NCBI RefSeq assembly: GCF_037023145.1
Contig: NZ_CP146091.1
Coordinates: forward strand, 2,852,001 to 2,916,000
Source: Ralstonia sp. RRA
GTDB lineage: Bacteria; Pseudomonadota; Gammaproteobacteria; Burkholderiales; Burkholderiaceae
Direction of reading: 5' to 3'
DNA: 64,000 nucleotides
A program made the position numbers and the translations under genes. Below are positions 54,455 through 63,776 of the stretch, one piece after another. The notes under the pieces were generated by a model, which saw only the letters and a list, made by a program, of their open reading frames with translations, searched no databases and was not told the origin of the DNA. How positions within the stretch are numbered: the stretch's first letter is position 1; each line of letters starts with the position of its first letter.

Positions 54455-55522
54455 TCAGAACGAGTGGACGACACCCGTATAGGCACCCAGTTGGTTCTTA
54501 CCCGGCGCCGGGTTGTTGTTGGTCGCCTCCACCGAGAAGTTGGCGGTGGCGCTGTTCTGCACGGTGCCGACGCTGGCGTACAGCATCGTGCGCTTCGAGA
54601 GGTTGTAGTTCGCGCCCAGCATGAACAGGTTGGCGTTGCCGCCGCCGTTGTTCACGTTGATGCGGTAGGCGGCACCGATCAGCGTCAACGCCGGTGTGAG
54701 CTCGTAGTTCACGCCCAGCCAGTAGTGGTTGGCCTTGGTGGGCGCACCGACCGGGGCATCCGGCGCAGAGAGGTTTTCGTACACGGCAAACAGCTTCGCC
54801 TTGCCGAGGGTGTACGTGCCGCCGATCGTCGCTTCCTTTGAGAAGTTAAAGAGGTCGCTGAACTTGCCGTTCGCATCGCGGATGACGTCGTAGATCGCGC
54901 GCACTTCCACCGGCCCTGCGGTGTAGACGGCAGACACGCCATCCCGGCGGCTGTTCTTGAACGAACCCGGCTGCTCGCCCAGCCCGGTCTGCAGGCCAAT
55001 CTGGAAGCCGCCCCAGGTCGGGCTCTGGTATTCGACGATGTTGTTGGCGCCGGGCCAGTTACGCCCACGCACCAGCGTGGCCGAGCCGATGAACTGCTGG
55101 CCCGTCGGGTCCAGGAACCAGACGTCATTGCTGATGAACAGGTTCTTACCGGCGGTCAACGTGCCCCAGGTCGGGCTCGACAGACCGACGTACGAACGGC
55201 GGTTGAACAGCGCGTTGCCATTGGTGGTGCCATCGGTGGAGTGGAAGCCCGACTCCAGGCGGAACACGGCCTTCAGGCCACCGCCCAGGTCTTCCTTGCC
55301 CATCAGACCGAACATGCTGGTGCCCCACTGGTTGTCAGCACCACGCCAGAGGCTGCCGCCGGACGATGTCGCGGTGGGCGCGACGTTGTTCTGGTAGTCG
55401 ATGCCGGCAGCGACGCGGCCGTACAACGTGACGTTGGTTTGTGCGAGGGCGGGAGCGGCGGTCCAGCCCGCCAGCGCAAGCCCGCACGCCAGCATCCCGC
55501 GAACAGCGGTGGTTCGATTCAT
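54455..55522 (-). CDS. Outer-membrane porin of the sugar locus
   Basis: 355-residue gram-negative porin. The signal GMLACGLALAGWTAAPALA ends before QTNVTLYGRVAAGIDYQNN. The conserved FGLMGKEDLGGGLKAVFRLESGFHSTDGTTNGNALFNRRSYVGL is complete, and the protein ends GAYTGVVHSF with the terminal Phe. It is the first gene of the minus-strand sugar locus, 166 bp before dgoK, and probably brings the sugar across the outer membrane. Confidence 0.93.
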   Translation of the reverse strand: MNRTTAVRGMLACGLALAGWTAAPALAQTNVTLYGRVAAGIDYQNNVAPTATSSGGSLWRGADNQWGTSMFGLMGKEDLGGGLKAVFRLESGFHSTDGTTNGNALFNRRSYVGLSSPTWGTLTAGKNLFISNDVWFLDPTGQQFIGSATLVRGRNWPGANNIVEYQSPTWGGFQIGLQTGLGEQPGSFKNSRRDGVSAVYTAGPVEVRAIYDVIRDANGKFSDLFNFSKEATIGGTYTLGKAKLFAVYENLSAPDAPVGAPTKANHYWLGVNYELTPALTLIGAAYRINVNNGGGNANLFMLGANYNLSKRTMLYASVGTVQNSATANFSVEATNNNPAPGKNQLGAYTGVVHSF

Positions 55523-55621
55523 GACGTCTCCTGTGATGTTTTTTTAGGTGGGGTCCGGCTGGTTCGCGTGATTGAGATCGCTTGTGCAAACCGAGTCGTA
55601 GCTCGCGCCGTCCCCAGGCGC

Positions 55622-55661
55622 ATTTGTAGTCGCCCGGGCCTTAACGTGGCAAACTACAAAT
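55622..55661. promoter_or_regulatory. Candidate LysR operator between porin and LysR genes
   Basis: A perfect 9-bp inverted repeat, ATTTGTAGT (55622-55630) and ACTACAAAT (55653-55661), ends 37 bp before the LysR start. TTAACG/CGTTAA copies flank it. Such sites usually mediate control of the divergent target and autorepression. Confidence 0.5.
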
Positions 55662-55698
55662 TCTTCGCGAGACGTTAAATTTTTCTTAACGAGAACGC

Positions 55699-56625
55699 AT
55701 GGCACGGCGCCTTCCTCCCCTCAATGCATTGCGCGTCTTTGAAGTCGCGGGCCGCAACCTGAGCTTCAGCCGGGCCGCTGATGAGCTGTGCGTGACCAAT
55801 GCCGCGGTCAGCCACCAGATCAAGCAGCTCGAAGACCATCTGGGTAAAAAGCTGTTCCTCCGCCGCAACAACCAGCTCGCGCTGACGGATGCCGGCGACA
55901 ACTACCTCCCCCGCGTGCGTGATGCCCTGCGCGCGATCGAGCAAGCCACCGACCTGCTGATGGACACCGCCGACGCCCCGCTGCGCGTGGCGGTGCCTCC
56001 AACCTTCGGCGCCAAGTGGCTGGTGCCACGTCTGTACCGCTTCTTCAACCAGCATCCGCATGTGCGCGTCGAGGTCTCCACCGCCGACGTGCAGGATCAC
56101 GGCCAGTTCGACCTCTGCATCGACGACCGCCAGGTCAACGCGCCCAACCTGCGCGTCGAGTGGTTCACCTCCACCGACTTCTTCCCCGTGTGCAACGCCG
56201 CGCTGCAGCAGGCAATCCGCATGCCGCAGGATTTGGCCGCGCACACGCTGCTGCACGAGCGCGGCGGGCGCCATCTCGCACACCACCCGACGTGGCAGCA
56301 ATGGCTTGATGAAGTGGGCGTGCGCCAGATCAATGCCACGCGCGGGCCGGCCTTCTCTGAAGCGCTGATGGCGCTGCAGGCGGCCATTGATGGTCAGGGT
56401 GTGGCGCTCGGCCAGGGCATCCTTGTTGAATACGACATCGCGGCCGGGCGCCTCGTGCGGCCGCTGGCGACGGAGGCGTCATTGCGCCTGTCGTACTACC
56501 TGATCCATCCGCACGAGGCGGTGGAACATCCGGGCTTCGCGCTGTTCCGCCAATGGCTTGCCGATGAAGTCGCACGCAGCGGTGGCCGCGCGCGCAACCA
56601 GCAGATGCCGGGCGAGGTGTTTTGA
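55699..56625 (+). CDS. LysR family regulator, GcvA-like
   Basis: 308 residues. The N-terminal helix-turn-helix is PPLNALRVFEVAGRNLSFSRAADELCVTNAAVSHQIKQLEDHLGKKLF, the classical GcvA-subfamily pattern. The effector domain follows (LRVAVPPTFGAKWLVPRLYRFFNQHPHVRVEVSTAD). It is divergent from the porin-dgo-ara locus and is the probable regulator of that locus through the inverted repeat at 55622-55661. The inducer is unknown, perhaps galactonate or galactose. Confidence 0.92.
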   Translation: MARRLPPLNALRVFEVAGRNLSFSRAADELCVTNAAVSHQIKQLEDHLGKKLFLRRNNQLALTDAGDNYLPRVRDALRAIEQATDLLMDTADAPLRVAVPPTFGAKWLVPRLYRFFNQHPHVRVEVSTADVQDHGQFDLCIDDRQVNAPNLRVEWFTSTDFFPVCNAALQQAIRMPQDLAAHTLLHERGGRHLAHHPTWQQWLDEVGVRQINATRGPAFSEALMALQAAIDGQGVALGQGILVEYDIAAGRLVRPLATEASLRLSYYLIHPHEAVEHPGFALFRQWLADEVARSGGRARNQQMPGEVF

Positions 56626-56704
56626 TTTCTTTTTGATTGTGGCGTTGCAGGCGCTCTACACTAGTCGTCCGAGGTCATCTTGCACCGGCTGCAGGAGCAA
56701 CACC

Positions 56705-57127
56705 ATGAGCTTCCCCCGCCCCGCCAATACTCCGTGGCTCGTCCCGTACCTGACCGTGCATGACGCATCGGCCGCCATCGCTTTCTATCGCAATGCCTTT
56801 GGCTTTGAGGTGCAGGATGAGGTGCACGACCATGGGCGCCCCATCCACGTCGAGATGACCTACCAGGGCGAACTGATGCTGATGTTCGCACCCGAAGGCG
56901 CATTCGGCACCACCGCCAAAGCCCCGGCAGCCGCCGGCTTCGAATGTCCGCAGAGTTTTCACCTGTACTGCGAAGACGTGGACGCCGCCTACCAGCGTGC
57001 GTTGGACCAGGGCGCCACGTCCATCATGGCACCGCACGACGCCTTCTGGTGCGAACGCTATGCCGCCGTGCGCGACCCCGACGGCTATCGCTGGGGCCTC
57101 GCCTGCCGCCCGGCCACCGAAGGCTGA
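56705..57127 (+). CDS. VOC family protein (glyoxalase/bleomycin resistance fold)
   Basis: A 140-residue vicinal oxygen chelate protein, two beta-alpha-beta-beta-beta modules. It starts WLVPYLTVHDASAAIAFYRNAFGFEV and shows the metal-type positions VHDHGRPIHVEMTYQGELMLMF and YAAVRDPDGYRWGLACRP. GCAGGAG precedes the ATG at 56705. It resembles PhnB/YkcA-like stand-alone VOC proteins of unknown substrate. It is followed by rsmE after 39 bp. Confidence 0.85.
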   Translation: MSFPRPANTPWLVPYLTVHDASAAIAFYRNAFGFEVQDEVHDHGRPIHVEMTYQGELMLMFAPEGAFGTTAKAPAAAGFECPQSFHLYCEDVDAAYQRALDQGATSIMAPHDAFWCERYAAVRDPDGYRWGLACRPATEG

Positions 57128-57166
57128 TGGCTTCGCCTGACCCGAATCATCACAAGGATTGCTTCA

Positions 57167-57916
57167 ATGGGGCTTCCCCGTTTTTACGTCGACACACCGC
57201 TCGCCCCGCACACCGCCGTCACCCTGTCTGAAGCCGTCACGCGCCACATCCACGTGCTGCGCCTGGCCATCGGCGACGAGGTCTGCCTGTTCGATGGCTC
57301 CGGCCACGAATTCCACGCGCGGCTCGATGCCATCAACAAGCGCGATGCCACCGCCAGCCTCGCTGAGTCCACGCGCCCTGACACCGAAGCGCGCTACAAC
57401 ATCACGCTCGCCCAAGGCATTGCCGGCGGCGACAAGATGGATTGGCTAATCGAGAAGGCGGTCGAATTGGGCGTACACGCCATCGCCCCGCTGCAAACCG
57501 AGCGCGGCGTGGTGCGGCTCTCCGGTGAACGCGCCACCAAGCGCGTGCAGCACTGGCAAGCCCTCGTGCAGGCCGCCTGCGAACAATGCGGTCGCGCACG
57601 CGTGCCGGCTGTCGCGCCGGTCGCCACGCTGCGCGAGTGGCTGGCGACGGCCAAGTCGACGGACACGCCGCGCGTCTTGCTGTCGCCGCGCGGAACACAA
57701 TCGCTCACGCAATGGGCCGTGCAATCGCGCGAGCGTATCGAGAGCGCTGGCGTCGAATTGCTGATCGGCCCCGAAGGCGGCCTTTCCCCCGACGAAGAGG
57801 CATTGGCCGAAAGTGCAGGTTTCTTACCGCTGACACTCGGGCGACGTATTCTGAGAACGGAGTCGGCGGCGCTGGTTGCCGTGTCCGCGCTGCACGCCGT
57901 GCTCGGCGAGTTTTAA
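57167..57916 (+). CDS. rsmE: 16S rRNA m3U1498 methyltransferase RsmE
   Basis: SPOUT-class enzyme of 249 residues methylating N3 of U1498. The N-terminal PUA-like part (RFYVDTPLAPHTAVTLSEAVTRHIHVLRLAIGDEVCLFDGSG) is followed by the trefoil-knot segment LLIGPEGGLSPDEEALAESAGFLPLTLGRRILRTESAALVAV, where SAM binds. All family motifs are present. Confidence 0.95.
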   Translation: MGLPRFYVDTPLAPHTAVTLSEAVTRHIHVLRLAIGDEVCLFDGSGHEFHARLDAINKRDATASLAESTRPDTEARYNITLAQGIAGGDKMDWLIEKAVELGVHAIAPLQTERGVVRLSGERATKRVQHWQALVQAACEQCGRARVPAVAPVATLREWLATAKSTDTPRVLLSPRGTQSLTQWAVQSRERIESAGVELLIGPEGGLSPDEEALAESAGFLPLTLGRRILRTESAALVAVSALHAVLGEF

Positions 57917-58004
57917 GTTTCGTGTTCTAACAACGCAACACTGACCGTTTGATCCCCCGGCGGGCGCCTATCCCTGTCCCGCCATTGACCATAGGAGCTT
58001 CATC

Positions 58005-58571
58005 ATGGGTCTACTCGATTCACTCCTCGGCGGAGGCCAACCCAACAAGAAAGTGCTGCTTGCCGTGGGCGTGCTGGCCTATCTGGCAATGAAGCACGGC
58101 AAAACGCCAGACGCCGGCAACGGCGCCCAACCGCAGCAAGAACAAGACGGCGGCCTGTTGGGTTCGCTAGGTAGCCTGCTGGGCGCGGCAGGCGGTGCCG
58201 GTGCGTTGGGCAGCCTGCTGGGCGGTGCCGGCGGCGCAGGTGGCCTGGGCGGTCTGCTTGGCGGCTTGCTGGGTGGCGGCAGCGGCAACGCAGATCAGGC
58301 TGCGGCAGGCGGCCTCGGCCCGCTGCAGCAGATCCTGGAACAAGCCGGCCTGGGCGAACAGGTCAAATCGTGGATCGGCAACGGCCAGAACCTGCCAGTG
58401 TCGGGCGAGCAGATCACGCAAGCGCTGAGCGGCACCGGTGCGCTGGAGGAAGTGTCGAAACTGGCCTCCACCTTCGGCATCAATGAAAGCGATCTCGCCA
58501 ACCAGCTCGCCGAAGGTCTGCCGGAAGCGGTGAACCATCTCACGCCGCAAGGTGCGCTGCCAGCAGCCTGA
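58005..58571 (+). CDS. YidB family (DUF937) protein
   Basis: 188 residues. The N-terminus GLLDSLLGGGQPNKKVLLAVGVLAYLAMKHGK precedes a Gly/Leu-rich low-complexity tract (about 43-98, repeats of LGSLLGGAGG and LGGLLGG). The DUF937 end is GPLQQILEQAGLGEQVKSWIGNGQNLPVSGEQITQALSG, then LASTFGINESDLANQLAEGLPEAVNHLTPQGALP. Function of the family is not established. It has its own terminator at 58591. Confidence 0.85.
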   Translation: MGLLDSLLGGGQPNKKVLLAVGVLAYLAMKHGKTPDAGNGAQPQQEQDGGLLGSLGSLLGAAGGAGALGSLLGGAGGAGGLGGLLGGLLGGGSGNADQAAAGGLGPLQQILEQAGLGEQVKSWIGNGQNLPVSGEQITQALSGTGALEEVSKLASTFGINESDLANQLAEGLPEAVNHLTPQGALPAA

Positions 58572-58590
58572 GCATCGCCGCAAGAAAGCA

Positions 58591-58616
58591 AAAAGCCCGC
58601 ATCTGCGGGCTTTTTT
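58591..58616. terminator. Bidirectional terminator after the YidB gene
   Basis: AAAAGCCCGC and GCGGGCTTTT form a perfect stem with loop ATCT or less, followed by TTTTTT on the plus strand and A-run complement on the minus strand. It serves the convergent YidB and barstar-like genes. Confidence 0.9.
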
Positions 58617-58655
58617 GGTGCAACGCCGATCAATCAGCGCTGAGTCAACTCAACT

Positions 58656-59291
58656 TCACGCGAACGAGTAGAACACGCGGAACTGCACCTTGCGCTCGCC
58701 CCAGAACTCAGCGGCATCGCGGAACACATCCAGCAGCACTTCGCGCGCTTCCTTGTCGAACTTCGGCTGGCACGGCAGGCCTTCAAGCACGATCACGAAA
58801 CCCGGCTGCGGGCCGGCCTTGTAGATCATGTCGGTCAGGCAGTCTGCCAGGGCGTCGAAGTTCTTGCCAAAGTGCTTGGGGAACAGGAATTCGCGCGCGA
58901 TCACGTCGAGCACTTCGCTCTTGGTGGTTGCCGCCGCGCAGTTCGCATACAGGAAATGCTGACCGAGGCTCGCCGCCGATTCCGCCAGATCCGCCACCCG
59001 GAACGCGCGGATCGATTGCACGATATTCGGACGCACCGTCTTGAACAGGTTCATGGCGTCTTCACGCGCTCCGTCGTCGTCCGTCTTGGTGATGTCCTGC
59101 GTCATGATGTTGTGCGGTGCATTGTGCGGCGCGTTCTGGGGCAACTTGGCCGCGCCGCCGATGCGTGCGCCCAGGGATTGCATCCCCACCACGCCATCGT
59201 ACAGATTCTGCGCCTTGTGCCACACCTCGCGGGCCACGCGCTCATCGCGTGCGGTGAGCGAGTCGTCCAGCCCAAACATGTTGGTCGTCAT
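58656..59291 (-). CDS. Barstar-like RNase inhibitor with N-terminal extension
   Basis: 211 residues from the ATG at 59291. The C-terminal half matches barstar (about 122-210: TKSEVLDVIAREFLFPKHFGKNFDALADCLTDMIY, then FVIVLEGLPCQPKFDKEAREVLLDVFRDAAEFWGE). Barstars are about 90 residues, so this protein has roughly 110 extra N-terminal residues, with a NAPHNAPHN tandem at 53-61 and no motif I recognise. Its ATG overlaps the RNase stop by 4 bp, so the pair is translated together, and it presumably protects the cell from the RNase before export. Confidence 0.85.
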   Translation of the reverse strand: MTTNMFGLDDSLTARDERVAREVWHKAQNLYDGVVGMQSLGARIGGAAKLPQNAPHNAPHNIMTQDITKTDDDGAREDAMNLFKTVRPNIVQSIRAFRVADLAESAASLGQHFLYANCAAATTKSEVLDVIAREFLFPKHFGKNFDALADCLTDMIYKAGPQPGFVIVLEGLPCQPKFDKEAREVLLDVFRDAAEFWGERKVQFRVFYSFA

Positions 59292-59719
59292 CGCTGTATC
59301 CGTTGAAAACTGTTGTAGTGATCGTCCGTGTAGTAGCAGTCGTTGGCTGCCTGCTGATCGCCGCCGCAAATGATGCGCTTGGCACCCCGGTTGCGCGCCC
59401 CACGCGTCTTGACGGTGTACTCGTGGTAGTACCCGCGCCGCTGTGCCGGCAAACGTCGTTCATAGTTGCCGAACGTGGTGCCATCTTTCCCATATGGGAA
59501 CGGGCCGCCTTGCTCAATCAATGCCAGCGTGCGCTGCGCCTCATTTGGCAAGTCTGCTGAGCGAATGGTTCCCACGACGGCAGACATGCCGGTGGTGTCC
59601 CGGGCAACCGCGTGGGTAGGCAAGCCGACCACGGCCAACGCAAGCGTTGCCGCCAGCGCGCCGCGCGCCACTGCCTGAGATACGGAGCGGCCGATCCACG
59701 CTCCAAGTCGCTTTGTCAT
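59288..59719 (-). CDS. Secreted guanyl-specific ribonuclease (RNase Sa/barnase family)
   Basis: 143 residues with a signal peptide ending near residue 40 (LAATLALAVVGLPTHAVAR). The mature part aligns well with Streptomyces RNase Sa: ADLPNEAQRTLALIEQGGPFPYGKDGTTFGNYERRLP, the catalytic base E100 in YYHEYTV, R115 in GAKRI and the acid H134 in TDDHYNSF. C118 and C128 may form a disulfide. Nutrient RNA degradation or attack on competitors are both possible. It is directly coupled to the barstar-like gene. Confidence 0.88.
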   Translation of the reverse strand: MTKRLGAWIGRSVSQAVARGALAATLALAVVGLPTHAVARDTTGMSAVVGTIRSADLPNEAQRTLALIEQGGPFPYGKDGTTFGNYERRLPAQRRGYYHEYTVKTRGARNRGAKRIICGGDQQAANDCYYTDDHYNSFQRIQR

Positions 59720-60182
59720 CAGCAGGCCCTAACGGGAGAATCGCGCCAGCCGGACAGACCGGCGCAGGTCACAAGCGCAGGTGACCATCCAATAGAAAAC
59801 GGACGGCCGATTTGCAGCTGAAAAGCGAAGCGGCTCAATGCGTAAAAGCTTGCGGGAACATGACAAGTCGGGCGACTGCCGAAGACTTGGGGAATCCTTC
59901 CGCCAGCAAATTGCGCGCACCAAACGAGGCGACTTGGTCAGACGTGTGCATGGAAAATCGCTTCCTTAAACCCCGTCTGTCCCGGTACGGACCTCATGTG
60001 CTCAGAAGCACCCCTTCAGCCCGTAAGGGTACGCTCATCGATGACAACAATCAACCGGCGACACAGACTCGAAGGGGTTTATGAAGCCACGACTGAGATA
60101 GAATAAATGTAAGCGCACGCACACTTAGCAAACCAAAAAAGGGAGCGCAGCATCGTGCGCTCCCTTTTTGGTGCAGTGTCGA
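59720..60182. other. Gene-free interval between RNase and maeB
   Basis: No credible gene on either strand. The right end holds a strong terminator (60136-60169) of maeB. The preceding 60 bp are AT-richer and contain TAGAAT (about 60100), a possible -10 of a small plus-strand transcript ending at that hairpin. Confidence 0.5.
60136..60169. terminator. Terminator of maeB
   Basis: AAAAAGGGAGCGCA and TGCGCTCCCTTTTT form a perfect 14-bp stem with a 6-nt loop. It lies 14 bp past the maeB stop and works on both strands. Confidence 0.85.
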
Positions 60183-62528
60183 TCAGCGCTGCGCTTGTGC
60201 CGCCGCATCCACAACGGTCAGCGCCGTCATGTTGAGGATGCGTCGCACCGTGGCAGACGGCGTCAGGATGTGCACCGGCTTCTTGGCGCCCAGCAGGATC
60301 GGGCCGATGGCGATGTTGTTGCCGGCAGCGGCCTTCAGCAGGTTGTACGCGATGTTGGCGGCGTCGATGTTGGGCATGACCAACAGGTTGGCCTCACCCT
60401 TGAGCGTCGAGTCCGGCACCAGCGAATCGCGCAGCTTCTCGTCGAGCGCGGCGTCGCCGTGCATCTCGCCATCCACTTCCAAGTTCGGAGCGCGTTCGCG
60501 AAGGATGGCGAGCGTTTCACGCATCTTGACGGCGGAAGGCGCCTCCGACGAACCGAAGTTCGAGTGCGACATCAGCGCAACCTTCGGCTTGATACCAAAA
60601 CGGCACAGCTCTTCAGCGGCCATGATGGTGATCTCAGCCAATTGTTCGGCAGTCGGATCGACGTTGACGTGCGTATCCGTCAAGAAGATCTGACGGCCCG
60701 GCAGGACCAGACCGTTCATGGCGGCGTACACGCAGTTCGTGCCCCCGATGACCTGATCGATGTAGCGCAGGTGCGCTGCGGTGGTGCTGACCGTGCCGCA
60801 AATCATGCCGTCGGCTTCGCCCTTGTGGATCATAACGGCGCCGATCAGCGTCGAACGACGGCGCACTTCCAGCTTCGCGTACTGCGGCGTCACGCCCTTG
60901 CGCGCCATCAGCTTGTAGTACGTCTCCCAATAGTCGCGGAAGCGCTCGTCGTGCTCGGGGTTCACCACGGTAAAGTCCACGCCCTCACGCAGGCGCAGGC
61001 CGAAGCGTTCGATGCGATGGGCAATCACCGCCGGGCGGCCGATCAGGATCGGGCTGGCGAGCTTTTCATCCACAACGATCTGCACGGCACGCAGCACGCG
61101 CTCTTCTTCGCCCTCGGCAAAGATGATGCGCTTGTTCTCCATCGGCACCTTGCGAGCAGCCGAGAAGATCGGCTTCATCAGCGTGCCCGAGTGGTAGACG
61201 AACTGCTGCAGGTGCTGGCGGTACGCGTCCATGTCTTCGATCGGGCGCTTCGCTACGCCGGAATCCATGGCGGCCTGCGCTACGGCCGGCGCGATCTTGA
61301 CGATCAGGCGTGGGTCGAAGGGCTTCGGGATCAGGTATTCGGGGCCGAACGAGAGGTCCTGGATGCCGTAGGCCGAGGCGACGATGTCGCTCTGCTCCTG
61401 GCGAGCCAGTTCCGCCACGGCGTGCACGGCGGCGACTTCCATCTCACGCGTGATGGTGGTCGCGCCCACGTCCAGCGCGCCGCGGAAGATGAACGGGAAG
61501 CACAGGACGTTGTTGACCTGGTTGGGGTAATCGGTGCGGCCGGTGCCCATGATGACGTCCGGGCGCACTTCCTTGGCCAGCTCCGGCAGGATTTCCGGGT
61601 TCGGGTTGGCCAGCGCGAAGATGATCGGCTTGTCGGCCATCTTCTTGACCATGTCCTGCTTGAGCACGCCCGCCGCGGACAGCCCCAGGAAGATATCAGC
61701 GCCATCGATGACTTCGGCCAGCGTGCGCAGGTCGGTCTTCTGTGCGAAGTGCGCCTTGTCCGGGTCCATCAGCTCGGTACGGCCTTCGTACACGACGCCG
61801 GCCAAGTCCGTCACCCAGATGTTCTCGCGCGGCAGGCCCAGGTCGACCAGCAGGTCCAGGCAGGCCAGCGCCGCAGCGCCCGCGCCCGATGCCACCAGCT
61901 TGACCTTCTTGATGTCCTTGCCGACCACCTTGAGCGCGTTGGTGATGCCCGCGCCCACCACGATGGCGGTGCCGTGCTGATCATCGTGGAAGACGGGGAT
62001 CTTCATGCGCTTGCGCAGTTCGCGCTCGACGAAGAAGCACTCCGGTGCCTTGATGTCTTCCAGGTTGATGCCGCCGAAGGTCGGCTCCAGCGAGGCGATG
62101 ATATCGACCAGCTTCTGCGGGTCTTTTTCGTTGATCTCGATGTCAAACACATCGATACCGGCAAACTTCTTGAACAGGCCGGCCTTGCCTTCCATGACGG
62201 GCTTCGAGGCTTCCGGGCCGATGTCGCCCAGGCCGAGCACGGCGGTGCCGTTGGTCACCACGCCGACGAGGTTGCCGCGGGCGGTGTAGCGGAACGAGTT
62301 GGCGACGTCTTCGACGATCTCTTCGCACGCCGCGGCCACACCAGGGGAGTACGCCAGGGCCAGATCGCGTTGGTTCGACAGCGGCTTGGTCGGCGTAACG
62401 GAAATCTTGCCCGGGGTCGGAAACTCGTGATACTCCAGCGCGGCCTTGCGCAAGGCGGCGCGTTGCTGCGCCTTGAGTTCTTCATCCGTGCGGGCGGGCT
62501 GCTGAGGCTGGGTATCCACCGTGGTCAT
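60183..62528 (-). CDS. maeB: NADP-dependent malic enzyme, MaeB type
   Basis: Converts malate to pyruvate with NADP+ reduction. From the ATG at 62528 it has 781 residues, the length of the two-domain MaeB. The malic domain starts at [40 protein letters not shown] and includes [16 protein letters not shown] and the cofactor stretch [16 protein letters not shown]. The C-terminal half resembles phosphotransacetylase (about 440-781: [52 protein letters not shown]), which is regulatory in this family. It is divergent from thiL. Confidence 0.95.
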   Translation of the reverse strand: MTTVDTQPQQPARTDEELKAQQRAALRKAALEYHEFPTPGKISVTPTKPLSNQRDLALAYSPGVAAACEEIVEDVANSFRYTARGNLVGVVTNGTAVLGLGDIGPEASKPVMEGKAGLFKKFAGIDVFDIEINEKDPQKLVDIIASLEPTFGGINLEDIKAPECFFVERELRKRMKIPVFHDDQHGTAIVVGAGITNALKVVGKDIKKVKLVASGAGAAALACLDLLVDLGLPRENIWVTDLAGVVYEGRTELMDPDKAHFAQKTDLRTLAEVIDGADIFLGLSAAGVLKQDMVKKMADKPIIFALANPNPEILPELAKEVRPDVIMGTGRTDYPNQVNNVLCFPFIFRGALDVGATTITREMEVAAVHAVAELARQEQSDIVASAYGIQDLSFGPEYLIPKPFDPRLIVKIAPAVAQAAMDSGVAKRPIEDMDAYRQHLQQFVYHSGTLMKPIFSAARKVPMENKRIIFAEGEEERVLRAVQIVVDEKLASPILIGRPAVIAHRIERFGLRLREGVDFTVVNPEHDERFRDYWETYYKLMARKGVTPQYAKLEVRRRSTLIGAVMIHKGEADGMICGTVSTTAAHLRYIDQVIGGTNCVYAAMNGLVLPGRQIFLTDTHVNVDPTAEQLAEITIMAAEELCRFGIKPKVALMSHSNFGSSEAPSAVKMRETLAILRERAPNLEVDGEMHGDAALDEKLRDSLVPDSTLKGEANLLVMPNIDAANIAYNLLKAAAGNNIAIGPILLGAKKPVHILTPSATVRRILNMTALTVVDAAAQAQR

Positions 62529-62768
62529 GGGGTGTCTCTCGTCATGGGTGGCCAGCGCGCGCGCCGGCCGTCGCATCTAGCGGGCCACCGAGAAACCACA
62601 TGAGGGTCACGGTACTGCGGTCCGCCTCCTTGGGCCCGTCATTTTATATAGTGAAAAGCGATCTCACAACGGGATTTTGGGTGGGAGTGCTGTGCGCAAC
62701 CGCTACAATATTTCACCGTCCTATCACGGCACCATCGGGCTTGCCCTCTTTCTACCATTGCCGCTGCC

Positions 62769-63776
62769 GTGTCCAAGCCCGCCGCTTCCGCCAACTCCGC
62801 TGATCACGCCGCCGAACTGTCCGAATTCGGACTGATCCGACGTTATTTCACGCGACCAGCCCGGCAAGCAATCTTAGGCGTCGGCGACGACTGCGCCCTG
62901 CTCGGCACCCGGCCCGGCCATGAGTTGGCGATTTCCACCGACATGTTGGTCGCCGGTCGTCACTTCTTTGCCGATGCGGAGCCAAAAGCACTCGGACACA
63001 AAGCGTTGGCTGTCAACCTATCCGATCTGGCTGCCATGGGCGCCGAGCCGCGCGCGTTTACGCTAGCCCTGGCGTTGCCGGAAGCCAATGCCGCCTGGCT
63101 CAAGCCGTTTTCCGAAGGCCTGCTGGCGCTGGCCGACGCCTTTCATTGCGAGCTGATCGGCGGTGACACCACACGCGGACCACTCACGCTCAGTTTGACC
63201 GTTTTCGGCGATGTACCTGCCGCTGCGGCGTTACGCCGTGACGCTGCCCGCGCGGGCGACGACCTGTGGGTGTCCGGCACCGTTGGCGATGCGCGACTCG
63301 CGCTGGGGGCATTGCGTGCCGAATGGCCGCTCACACCCGAGGCTCTCGCCCAAGTGCAGCCGCGCATGGACATGCCGACACCACGCATCGCACTCGGGTT
63401 GGCATTGCGCGGCATCGCGCGTGCGGCGCTCGACGTGTCCGACGGTTTGCTCGGTGATCTGGGCCATATCCTGACGCAATCGCGCGTTGGTGCAACCATC
63501 GAGGTCGATCGCGTGCCGCGCTCCGCCACGCTCGCAGCGCAACCGGCCGCACGCCAGTTGCAATGCACACTGGCCGGGGGCGATGACTACGAACTCTGCT
63601 TTACCGCGCCCGCCGAGGCGTGCGACGCCGTGCTCGCAGCTGGCCAGCGCGCGGGGGTTGCCGTTACACGCATCGGCCGCATCGATGCCGAATCCGGCCT
63701 ACGACTTGTTGATGCACAGGGTGCGCCGGTCACCTTTACGCACGGCAGCTTCGATCATTTCTCATCCGCATCATGA
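62769..63776 (+). CDS. thiL: Thiamine-monophosphate kinase
   Basis: Phosphorylates thiamine monophosphate to the diphosphate. 335 residues from a GTG start at 62769. The N-terminal Mg/ATP motif GVGDDCALLGTRPGHELAISTDMLVAGRHF and the AVNLSDLAAMGAEPRAFTLALALP region are standard, as is LIGGDTTRGP. The C-terminal GGDDYELCFTAP is the acceptor-site motif. It overlaps pgpA by 4 bp, a typical proteobacterial arrangement. Confidence 0.94.
   Translation: MSKPAASANSADHAAELSEFGLIRRYFTRPARQAILGVGDDCALLGTRPGHELAISTDMLVAGRHFFADAEPKALGHKALAVNLSDLAAMGAEPRAFTLALALPEANAAWLKPFSEGLLALADAFHCELIGGDTTRGPLTLSLTVFGDVPAAAALRRDAARAGDDLWVSGTVGDARLALGALRAEWPLTPEALAQVQPRMDMPTPRIALGLALRGIARAALDVSDGLLGDLGHILTQSRVGATIEVDRVPRSATLAAQPAARQLQCTLAGGDDYELCFTAPAEACDAVLAAGQRAGVAVTRIGRIDAESGLRLVDAQGAPVTFTHGSFDHFSSAS

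Noticed and set aside
60168..62603. 811-residue open frame antisense to maeB
   Set aside because: The same GC artefact. The minus-strand frame has full MaeB motifs and the plus-strand one has none.
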